From NCBI GenBank assembly GCA_031276435.1, contig JAISNB010000184.1:1-5135 (forward strand): a DNA stretch of 5,135 nt. The letters are read 5' to 3'. Both the position numbers and the translations under genes were made by a program. The notes beneath the pieces were generated by a model, which searched no databases, had not been told where the DNA came from, and was given only the letters and a program-made list of their open reading frames with translations. Every line of letters begins with the position of its first letter. Position 1 is the first letter of the stretch. The stretch comes from Burkholderiaceae bacterium. GTDB lineage: Bacteria > Pseudomonadota > Gammaproteobacteria > Burkholderiales > Burkholderiaceae_C. Shown here piece after piece: positions 1 to 4,883 of the stretch.

Positions 1-96
1 TTTTACACGCCCGCCCCGCGCGGACTGGAAATCAAAATCGGAGAAAAATTGACGGACTTGCGGCAGCGCAACGCCAGCGCGCGCGCGCGCAAATGA
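1..96 (+). CDS. C-terminal end of an unidentified protein (5' part outside window)
   Basis: The frame that starts at position 1 is open through the TGA at 94-96 and gives 31 residues beginning FYTPAPRGLEIKIGEKL, followed by an Arg/Ala-rich basic tail ending RARK. The codons are those of a GC-rich gene, and the mixture of hydrophobic and charged residues looks like a genuine protein end: a short beta/alpha segment followed by a charged, probably disordered tail. I do not recognise the family. A perfect 6-bp hairpin begins 10 nt after the stop, which fits a gene end. The gene converges on the crotonase gene at 525-1304. The (GC)7 run at 77-90 lies inside the codons for the basic tail. An internal TTG at 49 follows a GGAG, so a very short separate peptide is possible but less likely than the end of a longer gene. 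Confidence 0.6.
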   Translation, partial: FYTPAPRGLEIKIGEKLTDLRQRNASARARK

Positions 97-105
97 ACCG
101 CCGCA

Positions 106-122
106 CACGGCAAAGCGCCGTG
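106..122 (+). terminator. Hairpin just after the left partial gene, weak terminator candidate
   Basis: CACGGC (106-111) and GCCGTG (117-122) form a perfect 6-bp stem around the loop AAAGC. An outer CCGCC/GGCGG pairing (98-102 with 134-138) could lengthen it. It starts 10 nt after the TGA of the partial gene. No T-run follows, so it may be an mRNA 3'-end stabiliser or a factor-dependent stop rather than a classic intrinsic terminator. Confidence 0.3.
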
Positions 123-194
123 CTTGCCCAAGAGGCGGCGAAGGCAATGAAGAAGTGTGTGCTTGCTCTGTCTCCGGCATTGCGGCCACGCCTC

Positions 195-359
195 ACCCCG
201 TCATTGAGAGGAGCGAAGCGACGTTGCAATCCATAAAGCAAGCGCCTCGGCCATTGGAAAACCAGAAGGCGCAAGCCGAAACACCGCAAGGCGGGCAGCA
301 GCCAGCAGAGATGCCGTCTGGACCGTGCCTCGGTGCTGCGGTCCGCGCAATGATGGGGT
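195..359. repeat. REP/MITE-like element with imperfect inverted repeats
   Basis: The left arm (195-233) starts ACCCCGTCATTGAGAGGAGC and ends in GCAATCCA. The right arm, read on the minus strand from 359 to about 317, starts ACCCCATCATTGCGCGGACC and ends in GGTCCA. The first 25 positions agree at 20. The left arm closely resembles the dispersed repeat type CGTCATTGCGAGGAGCGAAGCGAC...GCAATCCA found in many copies in various bacterial genomes; this is recalled, not searched. The 80-odd bases between the arms contain no gene. The arrangement, two related palindromic units facing each other, is that of a REPIN or small non-autonomous element, often mobilised by a REP-associated transposase encoded elsewhere. 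Confidence 0.55.
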
Positions 360-524
360 TTTGGAGTTTCGTGTTTTCCCAAAAGACGAAGAAATGCATG
401 GTGCATTCGCTCCGCGCGATCAAAAGAAAATCCCCGCCGAGCGGCCGGATGTGATGCCGCAAGGTGACGGGCTGGCGCGTGTTGTGGCGCGACGATGGCC
501 GCACGGGCGGCGCGTCAGGCGTGC

Positions 525-1304
525 TTATTCAAAGCGCGGCGTTTGCCGGGCCAGGAAGGCTTCGATGCCGATGCCCGCGTTGGGGTGCTGCAAGTTGCGC
601 ACGTACAGGTTGCGTTCGAGCGCCAGGTGCTGGTTGAGGCTGTGGTTGGGCGCTTCGGTGATCAATTCCTTGATGCTGGCGATGGCGTTGGGCGCGCGCG
701 CGGCCAGCCGGTCGGCCAGGGCCAGCGCGCCGCCGAGCGCGCCTCCCGCATCGGTGAGCTGGTTGACCATGCCTATGGCATGCAGGCGCTCGGCGCTGAT
801 GCGCTCGCCCAGCATGAGCATCTGGCTGACCAGTTGCCGTGGCAGTTTGCGCGCCAGGCTCCAGCTTGCGCCGCCGCCGGGCGAGAGGGCCACGTTGCTG
901 CCCGCCATGACGAATACGGCGTTGCGCGCGGCCACGATCATGTCGCAGGCCAGCGCCAGCGAAAATCCGGCGCCCACCGCCGCGCCTTCTACCGCGGCCA
1001 GTACGGGTTTGGGAAATGTGCCAATGGCCTCGATCCAGTTGTTGAGGGTTTCCAGGCTTTCCAGTTGCGCTTCCAGTGGTTTTTGCCGGTTGCCCAGAAT
1101 GCGCAGCAGGTTGGCGCCGGCGCTGAAGATGCCGCCTTCGCCCGTGATGACCACGCAGCGCACGTCGGGGTTGGATTCGGCGGCGGACAGGGCTTCTATG
1201 CCCGCGGCATACATTTCGGCGCCCAAGGCGTTGCGCAATTCGGGGTTGTGCAGCGTGAGCACCAGCGTGCTGCCTTCAAAGGCGGATCGCAATCTGGCTG
1301 TCAT
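525..1304 (-). CDS. Enoyl-CoA hydratase/isomerase (crotonase) family protein, oxepin-CoA hydrolase-like
   Basis: This 259-residue protein has the usual crotonase length. Family marks are the N-terminal beta strand with NPELRNAL (20-27), the CoA/oxyanion segment ITGEGGIFSAGANL (53-66), the central KPVLAAVEGAAVGAGFSLAL (99-118), ACD (119-121), and the C-terminal APNAIASIKELI (204-215). The overall pattern is closest to the group annotated in Burkholderiales as oxepin-CoA hydrolase (alternative type) or plain enoyl-CoA hydratase; members act on acyl-CoA thioesters in the cytoplasm. The two hydratase glutamates of the rat enzyme (E144, E164) align with Ser115 and Gly135, and the isomerase-type aspartate of LxPD aligns with Gly143 (LSPGGG), so the reaction cannot be named. 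The ATG at 1302-1304 is preceded by GGAGG (1315-1319) at 10 nt. The gene lies 79 nt downstream of the dehydrogenase on the same strand and may share its transcript. Confidence 0.88.
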   Translation of the reverse strand: MTARLRSAFEGSTLVLTLHNPELRNALGAEMYAAGIEALSAAESNPDVRCVVITGEGGIFSAGANLLRILGNRQKPLEAQLESLETLNNWIEAIGTFPKPVLAAVEGAAVGAGFSLALACDMIVAARNAVFVMAGSNVALSPGGGASWSLARKLPRQLVSQMLMLGERISAERLHAIGMVNQLTDAGGALGGALALADRLAARAPNAIASIKELITEAPNHSLNQHLALERNLYVRNLQHPNAGIGIEAFLARQTPRFE

Positions 1305-1314
1305 GGGTCAAAGG

Positions 1315-1319
1315 CCTCC
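1315..1319 (-). promoter_or_regulatory. Ribosome-binding site of the crotonase-family gene
   Basis: A full GGAGG on the minus strand lies 10 nt ahead of the ATG at 1304. It supports this start and shows that the gene can be translated independently of the upstream dehydrogenase. Confidence 0.65.
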
Positions 1320-1338
1320 GTATTCCTGTTTTGATAGC

Positions 1339-1363
1339 AGCCCTTGCCTGGATGGCAAGGGCT
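1339..1363. repeat. Perfect 10-bp hairpin between dehydrogenase and crotonase genes
   Basis: AGCCCTTGCC (1339-1348) and GGCAAGGGCT (1354-1363) are perfect reverse complements around a 5-nt loop. On the transcribed minus strand it is followed by GCTATCAAAACAGG, not a T-run, so a strong intrinsic terminator is unlikely. I recall GCTATCAAAA next to small palindromes as a recurrent intergenic motif in Comamonadaceae, so this may be one copy of a dispersed repeat. In an mRNA it could dampen read-through or protect the dehydrogenase message. Confidence 0.55.
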
Positions 1364-1383
1364 ATGGCCGCGCCCTGCCGCCG

Positions 1384-2391
1384 TTAGCGCCGCATTTGCA
1401 GGGCACTGGGGTTGATGATGTTGGTGGGTGTGCCGCGCAAGAAGTTGGTTACGTTGTCGAATGCGGCGCAAAAGTCGCACTCGTAGCTTTCTTGTTCCAC
1501 GTAGCCGATGTGGGGCGTGCACACGCAGTTTTCCAGACGCAGCAGGGCATGGCCTTGCAGGATGGGTTCGCTTTCGAAGACGTCGATGGCGGCCATGCCG
1601 GGCCGTCCGCGGTTGAGCGCGCTGACCAGCGCGTCCGGCTCGATCAGGTCGGCGTGCGATGTGTTGACCAGCATGGCCGTGGGTTTCATGCGCGTCAGGT
1701 CGGCCAGCGATACGCTGCCGCGTGTGTCGTCCTCAAGGCGCACGTGCAGGCTGAGGACATCGGATTGCTCGAACAGCGCCTGTTTGCTGTGCGCCACCGT
1801 GTGTCCATCGGCCAGGGCCTGGGCGCGCGATGCTTCGCTTCCCCAGACGAATACCTGCATGCCGAATGCGCGGCCATAACCGGCTACGAGCTGCCCGACT
1901 TTGCCATAGCCCCAAAGCCCCAGTGTGCGCCCGTGCAGCACATGGCCCAGGCCAAAGTTGGTTGGCATGGAGGCGGCTTTGAGGCCCGATTGCTGCCAGG
2001 CGCCGTGTTTGAGGTTGCCAACGTATTGCGGCAGGCGGCGCGCCGCCGCCATGATGAGCGCCCAGGTCAATTCCGCCGGGGCGATGGGAGAGGTTGGCGT
2101 TTCGGCTACGGCGATGCCGCGCTCGGTGCAGGCGGCGATGTCGATGTGGCTGCCCGCGCTGCCCACTTGCGAGATCATTTTCAGGCGTGGCAGTTTTTCG
2201 ATCAGTTGGCGCGTCATGTGGGTGCGCTCACGAATAGGCACCACCACGTCGGCGTCGCGCAAGCGCACGGACAATTGTCCCAGGCCCTTGACCGTGTTGG
2301 TGTAGACCTTGGCGGGATAGGGTTCCAGCCGACTGGCGCAGGCTAGCTTGCGCACGGCGTCCTGATAGTCATCAAGGATCACAATGTTCAT
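1384..2391 (-). CDS. D-2-hydroxyacid dehydrogenase family protein
   Basis: This 335-residue protein has the usual length for NAD(P)-dependent D-2-hydroxyacid dehydrogenases, cytoplasmic enzymes interconverting 2-hydroxy and 2-keto acids. The N-terminal substrate domain begins MNIVILDDYQD and contains ISQVGSAGSHID (73-84). The nucleotide domain has GLWGYGKVG (158-166), the Rossmann glycine loop. The catalytic Glu275 (in DVFESEP) and His294 (in TPHIG) are present. The substrate-binding Arg, normally in NTSR, is His246 (NTSHADLIE); the 29-residue spacing to Glu275 confirms the alignment. The acid that usually fixes NAD ribose is not evident after strand two (VWGSEAS). Start choice: the frame stays open upstream to 2646, but similarity to the family begins at MNIVIL and the extra 85 residues are basic and low in complexity. 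No Shine-Dalgarno precedes this ATG; see the promoter entry. The natural substrate cannot be told from sequence. Confidence 0.9.
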   Translation of the reverse strand: MNIVILDDYQDAVRKLACASRLEPYPAKVYTNTVKGLGQLSVRLRDADVVVPIRERTHMTRQLIEKLPRLKMISQVGSAGSHIDIAACTERGIAVAETPTSPIAPAELTWALIMAAARRLPQYVGNLKHGAWQQSGLKAASMPTNFGLGHVLHGRTLGLWGYGKVGQLVAGYGRAFGMQVFVWGSEASRAQALADGHTVAHSKQALFEQSDVLSLHVRLEDDTRGSVSLADLTRMKPTAMLVNTSHADLIEPDALVSALNRGRPGMAAIDVFESEPILQGHALLRLENCVCTPHIGYVEQESYECDFCAAFDNVTNFLRGTPTNIINPSALQMRR

Positions 2392-2397
2392 GCCCGC

Positions 2398-2425
2398 ATT
2401 GTGCCCGCCCTTGGGCGGTTCTGAA
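2398..2425 (-). promoter_or_regulatory. Candidate promoter of the dehydrogenase gene, possibly leaderless, with palindrome in the spacer
   Basis: On the minus strand CACAAT (2403-2398) is a plausible -10 hexamer (4 of 6 matches), and with a 16-nt spacer TTCAGA is a plausible -35 (4 of 6). The spacer carries CCGCCC-AA-GGGCGG (2405-2418), a perfect two-armed palindrome. A start site 7 nt after the -10 would fall on the A of the ATG at 2391, giving an mRNA without a leader, consistent with the absence of a ribosome-binding site. The palindrome could be an operator or a short hairpin. The promoter matches are modest. Confidence 0.35.
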
Positions 2426-2689
2426 AAACGGGCCAGAGCGGCGCGCCTGAACGCGGCAAAAAAGAAGCCGGTTTTTGCGCGAGCGCGGCGGCGCTGGCAG
2501 TTGTGCGCAATGTTTTTGGGAATTGCGTCGCGGCACGATCCTTCCAGATTGCGCCACAACCCGCGGGCGAGGGCTTTGCGGTCCAGCCCGACAGCGTGCT
2601 TTGCAACGCAAGCCGCCGCCATGGCCGCGCTATGGCGCGCGCTCACAGCGCCATGTGCGCAAAAACACTTGTTCAGCGTGGTGCCTCGA
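2426..2689. other. Intergenic stretch upstream of the dehydrogenase promoter, no gene seen
   Basis: This gap of about 260 nt between the small protein and the dehydrogenase promoter holds an in-frame upstream extension of the dehydrogenase frame (to 2646), which I judge non-coding: it is basic, repetitive and has no ribosome-binding site. A hairpin on the minus strand, ATGGCGC...GCGCCAT, is not followed by T's. I see no RNA gene. Confidence 0.5.
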
Positions 2690-2920
2690 TTAGTCCCGCG
2701 CCAGCCGCGCTTCGTGCGCGGCCAGGCGGGTCAGTTCAGCGCAAACGTCGGCCAAACTGCCAGAGAGCGCCAAGCGCCCCGCATGCACGGCAACGGCGCG
2801 GCGGCGGGCAGCAATCTCCCATCCGGTGGGCTGCGCCAGTGGCCAGGCGCGGCGCTGCCGCAAGTAACTGGGCACAGTGAAGTCGGTGGCGTGAAGCGAA
2901 GGCTGAGTCGTAAAAGCCAT
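2690..2920 (-). CDS. Small protein of unknown function (76 residues), downstream of lexA
   Basis: I do not recognise the family. The protein starts MAFTTQPSLHATDFTVPSYL, has a basic middle (RQRR, ARRR), and ends in a probable amphipathic helix (LADVCAELTRLAAHEARLARD), with no signal peptide or membrane segment. It is called real because the ATG at 2918-2920 follows AAAAAAGGTGTCAC, giving an AAGGTG ribosome-binding site at a good distance. The composition resembles a folded small soluble protein rather than an antisense shadow, and no other gene occupies the stretch. It lies 212 nt downstream of lexA on the same strand with no T-run terminator between, so read-through from the SOS promoter is possible. 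I see no SOS box of its own and only weak promoter-like sequence before it. A chance ORF in GC-rich DNA remains possible. Confidence 0.55.
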   Translation of the reverse strand: MAFTTQPSLHATDFTVPSYLRQRRAWPLAQPTGWEIAARRRAVAVHAGRLALSGSLADVCAELTRLAAHEARLARD

Positions 2921-3043
2921 GTGACACCTTTTTTGGCAAATGGTTGGACACAGGCAGGATTGGATTGGAATGTGGTGCCCCGGGTTTTTGGCCCGCGGGC
3001 GCCACCAGGAAACACGCTGCCGCGGGGTATGGCTTCACGCGCG

Positions 3044-3093
3044 GGGTGGCGGCTGGCGCTGCGCCCGGCTGGTGAATCCAACGCCCGCCACCC
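3044..3093. repeat. Nested inverted repeat downstream of lexA
   Basis: GGGTGGCGG (3044-3052) and CCGCCACCC (3085-3093) are perfect complements and enclose a second palindrome, GGCGC-T-GCGCC (3055-3065). It lies about 40 nt past the lexA stop, in the gap before the 76-residue gene. No T-run follows on the minus strand. It could stabilise the lexA mRNA 3' end or cause partial, factor-dependent termination. Confidence 0.35.
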
Positions 3094-3132
3094 GCGGCGG
3101 CGCGCAATGGTTCAGTCTCTTGCTGGCATGGT

Positions 3133-3798
3133 TTACATGAACATGCTGTTGCGGATCAGGCCCACGGCCAGTCCCTCGATGGCGAATGGCTCGCCCGGAT
3201 GGACCACGATGGTTTCGTAATCCGGGTTTTCAGCGTGCAGTTCGATTTGCTGGCCGTGGCGATGAAAACGTTTGACGGTGACCTCGTCGCCGATGCGGGC
3301 CACCACAATCTGGCCGTTGCGCGCCTCGCGCGCGGATTGCACGGCCAGCAGATCGCCGTCCAGAATGCCAACGTCGCGCATGGACATGCCGCGCACGCGC
3401 AGCAGGTAGTCGGGCTTGCTGGCAAACAAACCGGCTTCGACGTGGTAGGTTTGATCGACATGCTCTTGCGCAAGAATGGGCGCGCCCGCCGCCACGCGGC
3501 CCACAATGGGCAGCGCCAGTTGCTCCATACCGGGCAATAGCTGGCTGAGTTCAGCGCGCTGCAAGGCGCCGCGCGCCGCGCCCTTGAGCCGGATGCCGCG
3601 CGAGGTGCCGCTGACCAGTTCGATCACACCCTTGCGCGCCAGCGCCTGCAAATGCTCTTCAGCCGCGTTGGCCGATTTGAAGCCCAGTTCGCTTGCGATT
3701 TCGGCGCGCGTGGGTGGCGCGCCCGTGCGCACGATGGCACGCTGCACGAGTTGCAAAATCTGCTGTTGCCTGGCGGTGAGCTTTGGATTGTCTTGCAT
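3133..3798 (-). CDS. lexA: LexA SOS repressor (transcriptional repressor and autoprotease)
   Basis: LexA binds SOS boxes and represses DNA-damage genes; RecA filaments trigger its self-cleavage. The 221-residue protein has the N-terminal winged helix-turn-helix domain (about 1-72), with LTARQQQIL (7-15), APPTRAEIASELGFKS (27-42) and a recognition helix around 42-57. The C-terminal S24 peptidase domain begins near 93. The cleavage bond is Ala104-Gly105 in PIVGRVAAGAPILA, the catalytic Ser139 is in RGMSM, and Lys176 is in VTVKR. The 35- and 37-residue spacings between these match E. coli LexA (84, 119, 156). The start at 3798 is chosen because GGGAG lies 7 nt upstream and the family begins close to MQDNPKLTARQQ; the frame extends 17 codons further to 3849, but into the operator region. 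The gene has its own promoter with two SOS boxes, so autoregulation is expected. Confidence 0.97.
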   Translation of the reverse strand: MQDNPKLTARQQQILQLVQRAIVRTGAPPTRAEIASELGFKSANAAEEHLQALARKGVIELVSGTSRGIRLKGAARGALQRAELSQLLPGMEQLALPIVGRVAAGAPILAQEHVDQTYHVEAGLFASKPDYLLRVRGMSMRDVGILDGDLLAVQSAREARNGQIVVARIGDEVTVKRFHRHGQQIELHAENPDYETIVVHPGEPFAIEGLAVGLIRNSMFM

Positions 3799-3849
3799 GA
3801 AACACTCCCGAATCCATGGAAAAAGCGGCTGTTTCGCGAGCCGGAACAA

Positions 3850-3865
3850 CTGTATTCAAAAACAG
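3850..3865 (-). promoter_or_regulatory. SOS box 1 (LexA operator), downstream of the -10
   Basis: CTGTATTCAAAAACAG is a perfect CTGT-N8-ACAG LexA site. It would cover roughly +2 to +17 of the lexA transcript and so block early elongation or open-complex formation. Confidence 0.9.
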
Positions 3866-3868
3866 TTA

Positions 3869-3884
3869 CTGTAATTTTACACAG
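3869..3884 (-). promoter_or_regulatory. SOS box 2 (LexA operator), overlapping the -10
   Basis: CTGTAATTTTACACAG is a second perfect CTGT-N8-ACAG site, centred 19 bp from box 1 with 3 bp between the boxes. It overlaps the predicted -10 hexamer. Two boxes in front of lexA is also the E. coli arrangement, with slightly different spacing. Confidence 0.9.
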
Positions 3885-3901
3885 GATTTCTGTTTTGGCA
3901 A
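3874..3901 (-). promoter_or_regulatory. Sigma-70 promoter of lexA
   Basis: On the minus strand TTGCCA (3901-3896, 5 of 6 matches to TTGACA) and TAAAAT (3879-3874, 5 of 6 matches to TATAAT) are separated by 16 nt. The expected start site is near 3867, giving a leader of about 68 nt before the ATG. Confidence 0.75.
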
Positions 3902-3942
3902 GCGCAGGGCGGTTTTGGGCAGAAAGCGCCACGGGAGCAGGC

Positions 3943-3976
3943 AAACAAAAACGGATCTTCGTTGGCTGAAGATCCG
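3943..3976 (-). terminator. Rho-independent terminator between adk and lexA
   Basis: Read on the minus strand, CGGATCTTC (3976-3968) pairs perfectly with GAAGATCCG (3960-3952) around a 7-nt loop, followed at once by TTTTTGTTT (3951-3943). The 9-bp stem plus T-run is a textbook intrinsic terminator. It ends transcripts coming from adk, or from a separate RNA in the 3977-4217 gap, about 40 bp before the lexA -35. Confidence 0.85.
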
Positions 3977-4217
3977 CCTTGGTAACTGGCCTTGCCCCTG
4001 GAAGAAGACTCAACGGAATGGCTCCGGTAGGTCCCTTGTGGTATCGAGGCCCTCGTCCTTACGAGGGCTTCATTGTTTCTGGCATACCCTCTCGCCGTGG
4101 CGCACGGCGTTGTTCAGCCTCTCGGTAAGCCGCTCCTGCCCAGTGGCACCGTCTTCATCGTATTTGCGATGCCCTCCGCGTGACGCCCCTAAGGCATCGC
4201 GAACAGGCAAGGCGTGC
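3977..4217 (-). other. Structured adk-to-terminator region; possible IS200/IS605-type 3' end or RNA gene
   Basis: Three strong hairpins lie in 240 nt. They are GCGATGCC/GGCATCGC (4166-4173 with 4193-4200, enclosing GCGT-G-ACGC), CGCCGTG-GCG-CACGGCG (4093-4109), and GCCCTCGT/ACGAGGGC around a 4-nt loop (4049-4068), the last extended by a wobble pair and enclosed by GGTAT/ATACC (4040-4044 with 4084-4088). With the terminator this resembles a structured transcript. On the minus strand a frame open from 4225 gives 46 residues if started at the TTG at 4210, with segments such as RKYDEDGATGQERLTERLN, and it stops at 4070-4072 right at the last hairpin. A stop codon running directly into a C-rich hairpin is how tnpB genes of IS200/IS605 elements commonly end, and the overlap of coding end and structured RNA is where their omega RNA lies. 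I do not recognise the peptide itself, so this is a hypothesis. Confidence 0.35.
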
Positions 4218-4874
4218 TCAGTGGGTCAGGGCTGTCAGCGCACGCGCCGTGATCTCTTCGACAGTGCCCGTGCCGTTGATGGCGCGGTACATGGGCGCGT
4301 GCGTGGCGTCCTCGCGCGCCCATTCGCTGTAGTAATCCACCAGCGGTCGGGTTTGCTGGCTGTAGACCTCCAGACGCTTGCGCACGGTCTCTTCCCTGTC
4401 GTCATCGCGGTGAACCAGTGGCTCGCCAGTCACGTCGTCCTTGCCGTCCACCCTGGGCGGATTGAATTTGAGGTGATAGGTGCGCCCGCTGCGCGGGTGG
4501 CTGCGGCGTCCGCTCATGCGCTCGATGATGGCGTCAAACGGCACATCGATTTCCAGCACGTAATCGAGTTGCACGCCCGCGGCTTTCATGGCCTCGGCCT
4601 GCGGGATGGTGCGCGGAAAGCCGTCAAACAAAAAGCCCTTGGCGCAGTCGGGCTGCGCAATGCGCTCCTTGACCAGGTTGATGATCAAATCGTCGCTGAC
4701 CAGGCCGCCCGATTCCATCACGCTCTTGGCTTGCAAGCCCAGGGGCGTGCCAGCCTTGACGGCAGCGCGCAACATGTCGCCAGTGGAAATTTGCGGAATC
4801 CCAAACTTCTGGCAAATGAATGCCGCCTGCGTGCCTTTGCCAGCGCCCGGCGGGCCAAGCAAAATCAGTTTCAT
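4218..4874 (-). CDS. adk: Adenylate kinase
   Basis: Adenylate kinase interconverts ATP plus AMP and two ADP in the cytoplasm and balances the adenylate pool; it is essential in most bacteria. The 218-residue protein is the long-LID bacterial form. It has the P-loop GPPGAGKGT (7-15), the AMP-binding part STGDMLR (30-36), FDGFPRT (83-89), and the LID domain (about 122-159, GRRSHPRSGRTYHLKFNPP and GKDDVTGE) followed by RDDDREETVRKRL with the nucleotide-binding arginines. The LID lacks the four-cysteine zinc motif, as is usual in Gram-negatives. The ATG at 4872-4874 is preceded by GAGGAG (4884-4889) at 9 nt. The gene ends normally (ARALTALTH). The neighbourhood is odd: instead of kdsB, commonly upstream of adk in Burkholderiales, a divergent ORF begins within about 100 nt, and the downstream side carries unexplained structured sequence. 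Confidence 0.97.
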   Translation of the reverse strand: MKLILLGPPGAGKGTQAAFICQKFGIPQISTGDMLRAAVKAGTPLGLQAKSVMESGGLVSDDLIINLVKERIAQPDCAKGFLFDGFPRTIPQAEAMKAAGVQLDYVLEIDVPFDAIIERMSGRRSHPRSGRTYHLKFNPPRVDGKDDVTGEPLVHRDDDREETVRKRLEVYSQQTRPLVDYYSEWAREDATHAPMYRAINGTGTVEEITARALTALTH

Positions 4875-4883
4875 CGCGGAAAG

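Larger units (their letters stand above)
97..524. other. Convergent intergenic region with repeat-type sequence, no gene seen
   Basis: This gap lies between the end of the left partial gene and the end of the crotonase gene. It holds the hairpin at 106-122, the REP/MITE-like inverted repeats at 195-359, and a short perfect inverted repeat, AATGCA-TGG-TGCATT, at 393-407. Read on the minus strand, that last repeat is followed by the T-rich stretch TTCTTCGTCTTTT and could act as a weak stop for the crotonase transcript, although it lies more than 100 nt past the stop codon. The open frames here have no ribosome-binding site or recognisable protein sequence and I do not call them genes. Confidence 0.6.

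Noticed and set aside
325..2346. 673-codon open frame on the plus strand
   Set aside because: It runs antisense to two well-supported genes (crotonase and dehydrogenase), is rich in Arg, Ala and Ser in the way of GC-rich shadows, and has no ribosome-binding site or recognisable domain.
2392..2646. N-terminal extension of the dehydrogenase by 85 codons
   Set aside because: Family similarity starts at MNIVIL; the extension is basic, lacks a start signal and covers the candidate promoter.
2384..3220. 278-codon open frame on the plus strand between the dehydrogenase and lexA
   Set aside because: It overlaps the small minus-strand gene and the lexA end, and its low-complexity basic composition is typical of a shadow. 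The minus-strand gene has the better start signal.
3799..3849. N-terminal extension of LexA by 17 codons
   Set aside because: The ATG at 3798 has GGGAG at good spacing and matches the family start. The upstream ATG would lie at the SOS box with no ribosome-binding site.
3940..4217. tRNA, tmRNA, 6S RNA, RNase P RNA or cobalamin riboswitch in the hairpin-rich gap
   Set aside because: I looked for the T-loop, the tmRNA tag, 6S and RNase P conserved segments and the B12 box. A lone GCCACTG occurs but the rest of the riboswitch is missing.
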